DNA of 64,000 nucleotides from Evansella sp041820985 (GTDB lineage Bacteria > Bacillota > Bacilli > Bacillales > Salisediminibacteriaceae), in the NCBI RefSeq assembly GCF_041820985.1, contig NZ_JBGUAU010000017.1:62001-126000 (forward strand), read 5' to 3'. The stretch's first letter is position 1. Each line of letters begins with the position of its first letter. The notes below the pieces were generated by a model. It worked only from the letters and a program-made list of their open reading frames with translations. It was not told where the DNA came from and made no database searches. Made by a program: the position numbers and the translations under genes. Positions 25,865 to 35,815 of the stretch are shown piece after piece.

Positions 25865-26245
25865 TCAATATTTCACTTTTTTGTCTGCTGGAACATTAAT
25901 AGGTCCCATTCCTCTTGGTAATTCCACCACTTCTGTTGATTCCGCATTTAGATTTTCTGTAATATAGTCTGTAGCTATTGTAGGATCAAGGTTTCCACAT
26001 GTGTATACATCAATACTTGCATAGCCATGTTCCGGGAAGCTGTGTATTGTTAAATGTGATTCACTAATGATTACAACGCCACTTACCCCAAAAGGTGCAA
26101 ATTTGTGAAAAGCTACTTCTCTTACTTCCGCTCCTGCTTCTAGTGCTGCATCAACAAACAATCTCTCAATGTAATTCATATCATTTAGCTTATTCGTATC
26201 GCATTCCCATAATTCAGCAATGACATGACGACCCATGGTGTCCAT
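25865..26245 (-). CDS. speD: S-adenosylmethionine decarboxylase proenzyme
   Basis: Makes decarboxylated SAM, the aminopropyl donor for spermidine. The 126-aa proenzyme is self-cleaved between Glu62 and Ser63 (VIISESHLTIHSFPEHGYAS) to create the pyruvoyl cofactor. The active-site His (HLTIH) and Cys (VYTCG) are present. Length and sequence closely follow B. subtilis SpeD. It lies downstream of gapB in the same direction, as in B. subtilis. Confidence 0.96.
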   Translation of the reverse strand: MDTMGRHVIAELWECDTNKLNDMNYIERLFVDAALEAGAEVREVAFHKFAPFGVSGVVIISESHLTIHSFPEHGYASIDVYTCGNLDPTIATDYITENLNAESTEVVELPRGMGPINVPADKKVKY

Positions 26246-26422
26246 ACAATATCCCCCCTACTAACTGATTTCGTGTTTGAACAAGGAACTCTTACATTAC
26301 TGGGGGAAGTTAGTCAAAGTGTTCTGCCATCATTTCTAAAATGGCTAACCCTATTACTTCTCGAAAGGAATATGTTTTTTCCCAATAGAAAGCCATTTTT
26401 TACGGAAAGTAACCAACAGCAT

Positions 26423-27466
26423 TTAGTTTATGTTACTAGTGTATATCCTATTCTTTTTCAAAGCAGACCTTCCACTTGAAATTAGATGAAGTACATCAAC
26501 AACTCGACAAGAATATCCCCATTCGTTATCGTACCATGCTAAAATTTTTATCTGCTTCTCATTCATTACCATCGTTGAGAGACCATCAATAATTGCTGAA
26601 TGCTCATTGCCGTTAAAATCAGAAGATACTAACGGCTCTTCTGTATAGGAAATAATGGAAGGTAAGTAATTATCTGCAGCTTGCTTTAAAACATGATTTA
26701 CATCTTCTTTTGAAACTTTTTGGTCCACGTCTACAACTAAATCTACCAATGATACATTTGGAGTAGGAACTCTGAGTGCTAACCCATTTAATCTACCTTC
26801 TAACTCCGGCATTACCTTGGATAAAACCTTTGCTGCCCCAGTAGTTGTTGGAATGATGGACTGCCCGCATGCTCTTGCTCGACGCAAATCTTTGTGGGGA
26901 TTATCTATATTTTTTTGGTCATTTGTATACGAATGTACTGTTGTCATCATACCTGAAATGATATGAAAGGATTCATGAATTACTTTTGCAACTGGAGCTA
27001 AACAGTTAGTAGTGCAAGAAGCATTGGAAATGATCTTATGATTACTATGATCGTATTCATGTTCATTTACACCATACACAATGGTGATATCCTCCCCTTT
27101 TGCGGGTGCTGTAATTACTACTTTTTTTGCACCAGCTTCTAAGTGGTATGAAGCGAGTTCACGAGTTTTAAATTTCCCTGTTGCCTCAACTACAATGTGA
27201 ACATCTAATTCGTTCCACGGTAATTGACGTGGGTCTCTCTCTTGAAGTAATTTGACTACATTTCCATTTATAATTAATTCATTTCCCTTCGTTTCTACAC
27301 TTCCTAAGAATGGACCGTGAATCGTATCATGTTTAATTAAATGTGCTAATGTCTCTGCTGGATAACTTGCATTAATTGCAACTATTGTTAAGTTTGGATT
27401 GTTGATTGCCTTACGAAATACCATTCTTCCAATTCTTCCAAAACCATTAATCGCAATATTCGCCAT
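26423..27466 (-). CDS. gapB: Glyceraldehyde-3-phosphate dehydrogenase, gluconeogenic type
   Basis: Converts 1,3-bisphosphoglycerate and glyceraldehyde 3-phosphate, in Bacillus GapB mainly in the gluconeogenic direction with NADP. The 347-aa protein has the Rossmann motif NGFGRIGR (7-14) and catalytic Cys151 in SNASCTTNC. The final NEWGYSCRVVDVLHLI is typical. It is assigned as gapB rather than gapA because of the speD/coaE neighbourhood and the longer C-terminus. GGAGGAG precedes the ATG. Confidence 0.92.
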   Translation of the reverse strand: MANIAINGFGRIGRMVFRKAINNPNLTIVAINASYPAETLAHLIKHDTIHGPFLGSVETKGNELIINGNVVKLLQERDPRQLPWNELDVHIVVEATGKFKTRELASYHLEAGAKKVVITAPAKGEDITIVYGVNEHEYDHSNHKIISNASCTTNCLAPVAKVIHESFHIISGMMTTVHSYTNDQKNIDNPHKDLRRARACGQSIIPTTTGAAKVLSKVMPELEGRLNGLALRVPTPNVSLVDLVVDVDQKVSKEDVNHVLKQAADNYLPSIISYTEEPLVSSDFNGNEHSAIIDGLSTMVMNEKQIKILAWYDNEWGYSCRVVDVLHLISSGRSALKKNRIYTSNIN

Positions 27467-27579
27467 ACTACTCCTCCTAAAAAGTTATAAGTGTTATACC
27501 AAATGAAATAATTCGTTAATTAGTATAACATATTATGCACATTTGAGGTTATTTGATAATGAAAAAATCCATAAAAAAT

Positions 27580-27622
27580 GAAGGCACTGAAATAGTTTTA
27601 CTTTAACTACTTCAGTGCCTTC
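27580..27622 (-). terminator. Terminator between coaE and gapB
   Basis: 12-bp perfect stem GAAGGCACTGAA / TTCAGTGCCTTC with inner ATAGTT/AACTAC-like pairing. T-rich on the minus strand. Confidence 0.8.
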
Positions 27623-27658
27623 GGTATTAGTACAGAATTAGTATCTATACTCATTATC

Positions 27659-28252
27659 TTAATCATTTACCCACTTCACCGTTATTTCGTCTAATTGTCT
27701 TTCGGTTTCTTCTATACTTCCTTGGTTGTCAATTATGTAATCAGCATATTTCCTTTTCTCTTCAATAGACATTTGAGATTCGATTCGTTGCAACGCTTCC
27801 TCTTTACTAAAATTATCTCGATCCATCAACCTAACTAATTGAAGTTCTTTCCTAACATAAACAAGTAAAATCTTTTCAACCATATATGTTAACTTACTCT
27901 CAAGTAAAAGTGGGATATCCATTATCACAATAGCATGTCCCTTTTTTTCAAACTCGCTAGCTTTCGTTTTCATAGCCTGTCTGATTGCTGGATGAATGAT
28001 TTCATTTAACTTTTGTCGTTTTATCTCATTACCAAAAATAATGGAACCTAACTTTTTTCGATTAATTGTTTGATCTTCATGAAGGATAGAAGAGCCAAAT
28101 TCCTTAATAATAGCATGATATGTATCCTGACCTGGTAAAACAACTTCTCTAGCAATAACATCCGCATCCACAATAGGGTACCCTCTTTGAAGAAGCAGTC
28201 TCGAAACAGTGGACTTACCACTTGCAATACCACCAGTTAAACCAATCCTCAT
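27659..28252 (-). CDS. coaE: Dephospho-CoA kinase
   Basis: Last step of coenzyme A synthesis: phosphorylates the 3'-OH of dephospho-CoA. The 197-aa protein has the P-loop GLTGGIASGKST at its N-terminus, DADVIAREV, and the lid and C-terminal helices usual for CoaE. The start is ATG 28252 (AAAGGAGG seven bases upstream). A GTG two codons earlier overlaps the ribosome binding site. It lies in the polA-mutM-ytaF-coaE cluster conserved in Bacillus. Confidence 0.95.
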   Translation of the reverse strand: MRIGLTGGIASGKSTVSRLLLQRGYPIVDADVIAREVVLPGQDTYHAIIKEFGSSILHEDQTINRKKLGSIIFGNEIKRQKLNEIIHPAIRQAMKTKASEFEKKGHAIVIMDIPLLLESKLTYMVEKILLVYVRKELQLVRLMDRDNFSKEEALQRIESQMSIEEKRKYADYIIDNQGSIEETERQLDEITVKWVND

Positions 28253-28296
28253 TTTCACCCCTCCTTTGGAAAAAAATTATGAATGAAGGGTGTGGA

Positions 28297-28935
28297 TTAA
28301 AGCTGCCACACCCCAAGTAGAATAAGAAGCAGGCCTGGTATAAAGGAAAAACGTTTTACCCAATTTGACTCGGAAAAAAACCAGCCACTTTTCATACCTA
28401 AAGTAACAAATATACCACACATCAAGCCAACACTTAATGCCATCAACCAAGGTGAAAATCCAATAAGGGCAGCACCTATTCCTGCACCAAATGCATCCAA
28501 AGATAATGCCAACCCTAGTAGAAAAGCTTCTCTTCCTGTTATAGCTCCTGAATTATCTAGGTCAGCTACCATTGGCTTTCTCAAAATTTTGATAACAACT
28601 CCTAGTTTCTTAATTTCAAAATTAATAATTGTTTCCCGTTCTTTTTTCGTTTTCTTCTCATTTTTAGCAGGCCGGTACATTTGATAAATTGCCCAACTAC
28701 CTATTCCAATTAAAATAACTCCACCAATTGATTCCGCTATATTCGGGGAGAGAAACTGTTGAATTACATTCCCAACTGCCATTGCAATAAGTATTGACAT
28801 AGCAGAACAGCCGGCAATAAAAAGTAAGGAAGCAAAGGGTAGCTTCATTTTACGTAATCCATATGTTAATCCCACACCGAAACTGTCCATACTAACAGCG
28901 AATGCGAGGAGTAAAAGTGAAAATAATTCCGCCAT
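28297..28935 (-). CDS. ytaF: Sporulation membrane protein YtaF (MntP-like)
   Basis: Polytopic membrane protein of 212 aa with six hydrophobic segments. It has two repeats each with an AVSMDSFGVGLTYG / ALSLDAFGAGIGAAL motif typical of the MntP manganese-exporter-like family. In B. subtilis YtaF is linked to sporulation. The start is ATG 28935 after GGAAGGGG; an upstream TTG is less likely. It lies 44 bp before coaE. Confidence 0.88.
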   Translation of the reverse strand: MAELFSLLLLAFAVSMDSFGVGLTYGLRKMKLPFASLLFIAGCSAMSILIAMAVGNVIQQFLSPNIAESIGGVILIGIGSWAIYQMYRPAKNEKKTKKERETIINFEIKKLGVVIKILRKPMVADLDNSGAITGREAFLLGLALSLDAFGAGIGAALIGFSPWLMALSVGLMCGIFVTLGMKSGWFFSESNWVKRFSFIPGLLLILLGVWQL

Positions 28936-29040
28936 TGGTAAGACCCCTTCCAAAGCAGTGATAAGATAGTATATGGAAGAGGCTTTTCCAATGTACGTGA
29001 ATTTATAGTGAAAAGCCCAAAAAAGTTTTTAATTGTTTTC

Positions 29041-29871
29041 CTACCTAAAAGGTTGGCACTGAGAACAAGTATGTGTTCCTCTTCCCCCTACAACTGATCG
29101 TTGTATTTCCGTTCCGCAGTTTTTACAAGCTGCTCCTTGCCTTCCATAAACGAACAATGTTTGTTGAAACATCCCCATCTCCCCTTGACCGTTTACGTAT
29201 GATTTTATCGAAGATCCTCCCATTTCCACTGCTTCTCCTAACGTCTCCTTAATGCTCTGATACAAACGTTTCCGTTCTTCTGGTGTTAGTTCATTACTTA
29301 GTTTTTCAGGATGGATGTGTGCACGAAATAACGCTTCATCCACATAGATATTTCCCAGCCCTACAAGGAGGGTTTGATCCAATAGGGTTGGCTTAATCTT
29401 CCTTGTAGTTTTTGATAAGAGAGCTCCTAATCGATCCATTGTATACTCGTCTGAAAATGGCTCAATACCTAATTGAGATAAAGGAAGGTGCTTTTCCTCT
29501 TCCCCTTTTAAAAACAGATGCATCGTTCCAAACTTCCTTACATCACCATAGCGAAGCTCTTCTCCACTATCTAATAAAAAACGTACATGTGTATGTTTAT
29601 CTGGAGGCTCTTCTGGAGAAAAAATTCCGTATCGACCTTCCATTCTCAAATGAGAAACTAATGTATAGTCATCAAGTCGAAACAAAAGGAATTTTCCTCT
29701 ACGAGCAATGTCCCGAAATGTTTGGCCAATTAATTTATGTTTAAATTCCTCTACATCATCTGGTCGTTTAATCATCTTAGGCCAAGTAACATAAACCTCA
29801 ATAATTTTTTTATCCTTGACCAGTTGCTGTAACGTTCGTTTCACAGTTTCTACTTCTGGCAATTCAGGCAT
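29041..29871 (-). CDS. mutM: Formamidopyrimidine-DNA glycosylase
   Basis: Removes oxidised purines such as 8-oxoG and cleaves the abasic site. The 276-aa protein starts PELPEVETVKR, with catalytic Pro2 and Glu3 (after Met removal Pro is N-terminal). The conserved Lys lies in the RRGKFLLF loop. The C-terminal zinc finger (CKNCGTEIQR ... CSQC) is complete. It follows polA by 38 bp, as in B. subtilis, and is probably cotranscribed. Confidence 0.97.
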   Translation of the reverse strand: MPELPEVETVKRTLQQLVKDKKIIEVYVTWPKMIKRPDDVEEFKHKLIGQTFRDIARRGKFLLFRLDDYTLVSHLRMEGRYGIFSPEEPPDKHTHVRFLLDSGEELRYGDVRKFGTMHLFLKGEEEKHLPLSQLGIEPFSDEYTMDRLGALLSKTTRKIKPTLLDQTLLVGLGNIYVDEALFRAHIHPEKLSNELTPEERKRLYQSIKETLGEAVEMGGSSIKSYVNGQGEMGMFQQTLFVYGRQGAACKNCGTEIQRSVVGGRGTHTCSQCQPFR

Positions 29872-29909
29872 TGAAGGGTCACCTACTTCTCTGTTCTTGT
29901 CACTAGGAG

Positions 29910-32540
29910 TTACTTAGCATCGTACCAAGTATCTCCATATGAAACATCTACTTTTAAAGGAACAATTAATTCTACTGCAGTTTCCATCACTCTCGGAACT
30001 AGATCTTTCATAATTTCCAGTTCTTCCTCTAGCACTTCCAATACAAGTTCATCGTGTACAGAAAGAAGTAAACGAGACTTTAGCTTTTGTTTTTCCATTT
30101 CTTCTCCCATTTGTACCATTGCTTTTTTTATTATATCTGCAGCACTTCCTTGGATAGGTGTATTCATTGCAGTACGTTCTGCAAAGCTACGTAAGTTAAA
30201 GTTCCTACTTGTTATTTCTGGTAAGTAACGACGACGCTGCAACATAGTTGTGACAAAACCGTTACTTCTTGCTTCTTCTACAATCGATTCCATATAATCT
30301 TTTACACCAGGGAAACTTTCGAAATAACGCTCTATAAACTGTTTTGCCTCTTTTCTTGTAATGCCTAAGTTTTGAGACAATCCATAATCACTAATTCCAT
30401 AAACAATTCCGAAGTTAACAGCCTTTGCAGTTCGACGCATCTGCCCTGTTACTTCTTCTTCCGTTACGTGGAAGACATCCATTGCTGTTTTCATATGAAC
30501 ATCCATATTCTCACGAAACGCTTTTATTAATCCTTCATCCTTTGAAATGTGAGCCAATACTCGTAACTCAATTTGCGAATAATCAGCTGCAAAGATAACC
30601 GCATTCTTTTGCTCAGGTATGAAAGCATGTCTTATTTTACGACCTTCTTCTAAACGTATAGGGATGTTTTGTAGATTCGGTTCGGTTGAACTTAGTCTCC
30701 CTGTTTGTGTTAACGCTTGGTTAAAAATAGTATGGATTTTCTTTGTCTTAGGATGAATTACTTTAAGCAACCCCTCAATATAAGTAGAGTTTAACTTACC
30801 AATTTGACGATAATGCAGTATCTTTTCAATTATTTCATGTTGATCTTGAAGTTGCTCAAGTATGTCTGCTGAGGTTGAATAACCCGTCTTCGTTTTCTTG
30901 ATTACCGGTAAGTTTAATTTTTCAAATAAAACCTCCCCTAATTGCTTCGGGGAATTTATATTAAATGTAACACCAGCCAACTCATGGATATCTTTTTCCA
31001 TTGCTTGAAGCTTTTCCCCAAGGTTGGTTCCCATATCAATTAATTCTTGTTTATCAATAGATACTCCATTCATTTCCATCATGCCTAAAACGATGGATAA
31101 TGGTAATTCTAGTTCCTCGAACAATGCATACTGATCATTTTTCTTCAGTTCCTGCTCTAAATCTTCTTTTGCATCTTTAATTGCCGCTGCTTTACGAACA
31201 AGATGTTGAGCAAGTATTCCCTCCTCAGGTACACTTCTCTTTTTCCCTTTTCCATATACCGCTTCGTCTGTCTGAACAGAGTAGCTTTTCATCCTTTTCG
31301 CTATATCTGCAATTTCATGTGAACTAGCAGATGGATCTATTAGGTAAGACGACATTTGAACATCGAAAGAGATACCTTTTAATAAAATATTCTGCCACCC
31401 TAGAGCAACTACACCACGCTTCGCATCAAACATCCATTTTTTTTCATTTTCATCAGAAGCCCATTTTTTAAATACGTCACTTTTTATAGCAACTTCTGTA
31501 GGAATGAAATAATACCCACTATCATTTACTAGTCCTAAGCCAAGAATATCTCCATTATGGTAGTTTTCTTCAAGAACCTCTACAACTAGTGCTGAAGGAC
31601 TTTGTAACATCTCTTCCTTCACTTCATCCACAATGGTAATATCCATGTCTTCTAGTTCTATCTCTTCTACTGTTTCAACCCCATCACTAAATCGATCTAG
31701 TAGAGATGCAAATTCTAGTTCTTTAAATAAAGCAGTTACTTCACTATTATTTGGTTCGGTGTACGTTAATTGCGAAAGATCTATCTCTACAGGTGAGTCA
31801 ACATTAATTGTAGCTAATTTCTTACTCATAAATGCAGATTCTTTGTTTTCTTCAAGCTTTTCTTTTAATTTTTTCCCAGAAACTTTATCTAATGATTCAT
31901 ATAATTCTTCTACTGATTTATATTCTTTTAATAATTTTAATGCTGTCTTCTCACCAACTCCAGGAACGCCAGGAATATTATCTGATGGATCCCCCATAAG
32001 ACCTTTCATATCGATAATTTGGTTTGGAGTGATCCCATACTTCTCATCTACCATTGCAAGATCGTATGTTTCTACGTTTGAAATACCCTTTCGAGTTAAA
32101 GAAACAGTTACCTTATCTGTTACGAGTTGAAGAAGGTCTTTATCTCCGCTGAAAACTCGAACGTTCCAGTCTTTATCAGATGCTTTCTTTGCTAAGGTTC
32201 CTATAATGTCGTCAGCCTCATAATTTTCTAGCTCATAATAAGCAATATTAAACGCCTTTAGAATATCACGCATAAACGGCAACTGTTCAGAGAGCTCTGG
32301 CGGTGTCTTTTCCCGTTTCCCTTTATATTCTTTAAACGTTTCATGTCGAAAGGTTGTCTTCCCAGCATCGAAAGCAACTAACATATGTGTTGGTTTTTCT
32401 TCCTCTAATATTTTCAATAGCATCGTTGTAAAACCATATATTGCATTCGTGTATACGCCTTTATCGTTATTTAATAATGGCAGTGCAAAGAAAGCACGAT
32501 ATGCAATACTATTTCCATCTACTAAAACAAATTTATCCAT
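29910..32540 (-). CDS. polA: DNA polymerase I
   Basis: 876-aa repair and Okazaki-processing polymerase. The N-terminal 5'-3' nuclease domain (about 1-290) shows ENYEADDIIGTL and GLMGDPSDNIPGVPGVGEKTA. The middle 3'-5' exonuclease-like domain (about 300-470) lacks the usual DxE proofreading residues, as in other Bacillus Pol I. The polymerase domain (about 475-876) has DYSQIELRVLAH (motif A), RRTAKAVNFGIVYG (O-helix) and LLSVHDELVLE (motif C). First gene of the polA-mutM-ytaF-coaE cluster. Confidence 0.97.
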   Translation of the reverse strand: MDKFVLVDGNSIAYRAFFALPLLNNDKGVYTNAIYGFTTMLLKILEEEKPTHMLVAFDAGKTTFRHETFKEYKGKREKTPPELSEQLPFMRDILKAFNIAYYELENYEADDIIGTLAKKASDKDWNVRVFSGDKDLLQLVTDKVTVSLTRKGISNVETYDLAMVDEKYGITPNQIIDMKGLMGDPSDNIPGVPGVGEKTALKLLKEYKSVEELYESLDKVSGKKLKEKLEENKESAFMSKKLATINVDSPVEIDLSQLTYTEPNNSEVTALFKELEFASLLDRFSDGVETVEEIELEDMDITIVDEVKEEMLQSPSALVVEVLEENYHNGDILGLGLVNDSGYYFIPTEVAIKSDVFKKWASDENEKKWMFDAKRGVVALGWQNILLKGISFDVQMSSYLIDPSASSHEIADIAKRMKSYSVQTDEAVYGKGKKRSVPEEGILAQHLVRKAAAIKDAKEDLEQELKKNDQYALFEELELPLSIVLGMMEMNGVSIDKQELIDMGTNLGEKLQAMEKDIHELAGVTFNINSPKQLGEVLFEKLNLPVIKKTKTGYSTSADILEQLQDQHEIIEKILHYRQIGKLNSTYIEGLLKVIHPKTKKIHTIFNQALTQTGRLSSTEPNLQNIPIRLEEGRKIRHAFIPEQKNAVIFAADYSQIELRVLAHISKDEGLIKAFRENMDVHMKTAMDVFHVTEEEVTGQMRRTAKAVNFGIVYGISDYGLSQNLGITRKEAKQFIERYFESFPGVKDYMESIVEEARSNGFVTTMLQRRRYLPEITSRNFNLRSFAERTAMNTPIQGSAADIIKKAMVQMGEEMEKQKLKSRLLLSVHDELVLEVLEEELEIMKDLVPRVMETAVELIVPLKVDVSYGDTWYDAK

Positions 32541-32689
32541 ATAAGCACCTCATTTATATTCTTCTATTCATCTTTTCCAACTATGTATTATCCTACTTGC
32601 CTATTTTATCATGAATCATGCTTCGAACAAATGAAAGGGGCATTATATTGAGATATATGTGGATTGAAACGTAGGATTAGCTTAGGAAC

Positions 32690-32862
32690 CTTTCATGACC
32701 GAAATGCAAATGTTCTGGACGAACGAAAAGCTTAATCCGCTTGCATATCTGCGAAGAAAAATGTTCTTTCAGTTGAAAAGTGCTTTTTACTTTTCATCGT
32801 CTAGGTTATTTGACACGAGGTCATGGCGCCTGGAGCTAGACAACTTTCTTAGTCCAAAAATG
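32690..32862. repeat. Dispersed repeat with a GCGCCTGGAGCTAGACA box
   Basis: In the 508-bp gap between polA and phoR. GGTTATTTGACACGAGG (32804-32820) precedes the 17-bp box at 32825-32841, which is identical to the box at 351-367. The TTATTTG(A/G)C...C element resembles part of repeat copies A and B. No conserved coding frame. The rest of the gap is the polA upstream region and the phoR terminators. Confidence 0.5.
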
Positions 32863-32910
32863 TTATACTTTAATCCTTTAGCGAAGTTAAACTTTCTGGT
32901 GTATAAAAAA

Positions 32911-32938
32911 AGAACAAAGGTTCAGGGACCTTTGTCCT
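32911..32938 (-). terminator. Terminator of phoPR
   Basis: AGAACAAAGGT / ACCTTTGTCCT stem with a 6-nt loop and T7 on the minus strand. A second hairpin (GGATGTAA / TTACATCC, 32945-32971) lies just before it in the transcript. Confidence 0.85.
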
Positions 32939-33048
32939 AAAAGGGGATGTAAACTTCTATTGCTTACATCCTCTACTTTACTCTATTTTTATTAAGTGCT
33001 TGTAAATACAGTGTTATTCTTTTGTAAAGTTAATAATGATTTTCACCC

Positions 33049-34809
33049 TTATTGTTTTTTAAAGTTTATTCGGAAGGTAGTTCCTTTTCCAACTTCACTT
33101 TCCACGGACATGGTCGCCTTATGTGCTTCTGCCAGATGTTTGACAATAGCTAAGCCTAATCCTGTTCCGCCTGAATTTCTGCTTCTAGCACGGTCCACCC
33201 TGTAAAAACGTTCAAATATCCTTGGAATTTCTTTCTTACTTATCCCTATTCCAGTATCTTGAACCTCTAACGTTACTACCTCTTGTTTTTCTTTTATATT
33301 AACGGTAACATCTCCTTTTTCAGGTGTGTAACTAATAGCATTATTAATTAGATTAATCATAATCTGTTTCATTCTATGCGGGTCTCCCATAATAATTGTA
33401 TTACCTGTCACTTCTTTTTGAATGGAGATTTGTTTTGTGTTTGCTTTATCATGAAGGATAAGGATCACATCATCTACAAGTTCAGCAAGATTAACAGCCT
33501 GGGAGTTCAATATGAATTGAGATCCTTCAATTTTGGATAACTCTAATAAATCATGAATAAGTGTTTCTAAACGTTCTGATTCCGTCGCAATGATTGTTAA
33601 GAAACGTTTTCTTAATTGCTCATCATCCATTGCCCCTGCTAACAGAGTTTCCGTAAAGCCCTTCAGAGAAGTTACTGGAGTTTTCAACTCATGAGATACA
33701 TTAGCAACAAAATCCTTCCGAGCTTGTTCCAGTTTCTTTAATTCAGTGATATCATGAAAGACTAGTACTACACCTTTTAACATGTGATCATGCCCTATTA
33801 TTGGAGCACCATGAACATCGAAATGGCGTATTTCAATATGAATCGGAAGCGTTAAATGTTGACGCATCCTTTTTTCTGTTAACAATAATTGTTGAATAAT
33901 CTTTATTATCTCTTTATGATTTATTACGTGATAGTAGAGTTGGTTTAACCAACGGTCTGTATCCTCTTGAAAGATATCATTACAAGAGCGATTCACTAAC
34001 GTAATATCTCCTTTTGCATTAATAAGAATAAGTCCGCTACCCATATTATCTATTAATGTTTCTAATCTTTCTTGCTGTACCTCATACGTATTTGTAATAC
34101 GCTCTAAGTTTTCCGCTAAAACGTTCAAGGAACGATTTAATTGACCTGTTTCTTGATTAGAGACTTCATATGTCCTTGCACTGAAATCTCCTTTTGCCAA
34201 TTGATTTGCCACAAGTCGTGCATCCTCAATTGGTGCAATAGTTTGATTCGTAAGTTTTGTTGCAAATAAAACGATAACTACGAATGCTATAAAGAAACTT
34301 ACAAAAATAATTGTCCATAAATTTTGGTATATTGGATTAATTTCCTCAACAGGCATCCCTACTCTTAAAAAAGCGGCATAATCTCCTAAAGGCTCAATAG
34401 GAATGGCATAGTACAGCAATTCCCTTTTTACTGTATTACTATATCGTAATTGTTGTCCATATCCATTCCGAATGGCATCCTGTATTTCAGGTCTGTGGAG
34501 GTGGTTTTCCATCAATGATGGGTCCGCGTCCGTTTCTGCCACAACGTTCCCCGAAGCGTCAACAAGTGTTACACGAACATTTAATTTCTCACCTATTTCT
34601 ACAATATGTTGTTGAACTAACTCTGGAGAATGAAAATCTAGCTGCCCTAAATAATAGGCTACAACTTCCGATTCTTTCGTAACACGATCATTCAATCTTT
34701 CATAGTAAAACTCTTTCACTAAAGATGCAATTATAATACCTAAACTTGATAGCACCACTAAAATTATGATCGCTAGTGGGAAAATAAGCCTTGATCTATA
34801 ACTACTCAT
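33049..34809 (-). CDS. phoR: Phosphate sensor histidine kinase PhoR
   Basis: Membrane sensor kinase paired with PhoP for phosphate starvation, 586 aa. It has two membrane segments (about 8-30 and 165-187) flanking an extracellular PAS-like domain, then HAMP (about 190-240), a cytoplasmic PAS domain, DHp with the phospho-accepting His in NVSHELKTP (near residue 365) and an ATPase domain with NLINNAISYTPE, DTGIGI and GGTGLGLAI. The ATG overlaps the end of phoP by 8 bp, so the two are translationally coupled. Confidence 0.95.
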   Translation of the reverse strand: MSSYRSRLIFPLAIIILVVLSSLGIIIASLVKEFYYERLNDRVTKESEVVAYYLGQLDFHSPELVQQHIVEIGEKLNVRVTLVDASGNVVAETDADPSLMENHLHRPEIQDAIRNGYGQQLRYSNTVKRELLYYAIPIEPLGDYAAFLRVGMPVEEINPIYQNLWTIIFVSFFIAFVVIVLFATKLTNQTIAPIEDARLVANQLAKGDFSARTYEVSNQETGQLNRSLNVLAENLERITNTYEVQQERLETLIDNMGSGLILINAKGDITLVNRSCNDIFQEDTDRWLNQLYYHVINHKEIIKIIQQLLLTEKRMRQHLTLPIHIEIRHFDVHGAPIIGHDHMLKGVVLVFHDITELKKLEQARKDFVANVSHELKTPVTSLKGFTETLLAGAMDDEQLRKRFLTIIATESERLETLIHDLLELSKIEGSQFILNSQAVNLAELVDDVILILHDKANTKQISIQKEVTGNTIIMGDPHRMKQIMINLINNAISYTPEKGDVTVNIKEKQEVVTLEVQDTGIGISKKEIPRIFERFYRVDRARSRNSGGTGLGLAIVKHLAEAHKATMSVESEVGKGTTFRINFKKQ

Positions 34810-35521
34810 CTTTATTAGGAGACTCCATTTTGTATCCTAACCCCCGAATTGTTTTAATATATACAGGTTTTTTCGTGTTCGGTTCAATCTTTTCTCTTAG
34901 ATGACTAACGTGAACGTCAACAATTCTAGTATCACCAACAAACTCATAATTCCATACAGCGTTGAGTAACTGATCTCTCGTTAATACTCTACCTTTGTGA
35001 TCAGCTAAATAAAATAACAGCTCAAATTCTTTCGGTGTGAGTTCAAGTTGATTTCCTTTCAGAAACACTTCATAGTTGTCTGGAATTATCTCTACATCAC
35101 CAATTGCAATAACTTTTTTCTCTACTTGTTGTTCTTGTTGTTTTTCTATAGTTGTTTGAGTTCTTCTTAATATCGCCCTGACTCTAGCAACTACTTCCCT
35201 TGGACTAAAAGGTTTCGTTAAATAATCATCAGCACCTAATTCCAGACCCAATACTTTATCAAACTCATCATCCTTAGCCGTAAGCATGAGAATTGGCGTA
35301 AGCACTTTATTCTGTCTTAGCTGTTTACAAACTTCTAATCCATCTAACTCTGGTAGCATTAAATCAAGCACAATTAAGTCATAATTGTGTAATAACGCTT
35401 TGTCCAAAGCTGCTTTCCCATCCATAGCTGTTGTTACTTGAAAACCACCTTGCTCCAAATTATACTGCAATAATGTCAATATAGATTCTTCATCATCGAC
35501 GATTAATACTTTTTGCGTCAT
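34802..35521 (-). CDS. phoP: Phosphate response regulator PhoP
   Basis: OmpR-family response regulator, 239 aa. The receiver domain has Asp9/Asp10, the phospho-acceptor Asp53 (VLDLMLPE) and the Lys in LTAKDDEFDKV. The C-terminal winged helix (about 140-235) ends DTRIVDVHVSHLREKIEP and IRGLGYKM. GGAGGAAC precedes the ATG. It controls phosphate-starvation genes in Bacillus. First gene of phoPR. Confidence 0.96.
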   Translation of the reverse strand: MTQKVLIVDDEESILTLLQYNLEQGGFQVTTAMDGKAALDKALLHNYDLIVLDLMLPELDGLEVCKQLRQNKVLTPILMLTAKDDEFDKVLGLELGADDYLTKPFSPREVVARVRAILRRTQTTIEKQQEQQVEKKVIAIGDVEIIPDNYEVFLKGNQLELTPKEFELLFYLADHKGRVLTRDQLLNAVWNYEFVGDTRIVDVHVSHLREKIEPNTKKPVYIKTIRGLGYKMESPNKDE

Positions 35522-35779
35522 TTTTAGTTCCTCCTAGTCTTCATTCTTTTCCCTGATTTAAGTGGTAAGAAAAGAATAACAAAACATCCCCAATAATTAA
35601 GAAGGCTTTTTATTTTCATCTTACTATATTTTGAAGAAATGACAAACTATTAGTTTTATTGAATTACTTTTAAAAATATTTGCATGTCACTTTCTGGAAT
35701 GTTCGTTGTTTTTTATTTTAGCACATATTCCCACAACTCCGGAAAACAGCTATCTCCTTATACAAACTGCTACAAATCA

Positions 35780-35811
35780 AAAACCACACGGCTTAGGACG
35801 TGTGGTTTTTG
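35780..35811. terminator. Bidirectional-looking terminator between the MaoC-like gene and phoP
   Basis: AAAAACCACACG / CGTGTGGTTTTT perfect 12-bp stem with an 8-nt loop, just after the MaoC-like stop. Confidence 0.9.
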
Positions 35812-35815
35812 TGAC

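Noticed and set aside
25202..25967. Several open frames on both strands across array 1
   Set aside because: They arise from the repeat, lack convincing ribosome binding sites, and change frame at the 53-bp units. Conservation is in the DNA stems, not in any peptide.
32695..32940. 81-aa plus-strand ORF in the polA-phoR gap
   Set aside because: Lies in repeat DNA and runs into the phoPR terminator; no ribosome binding site.
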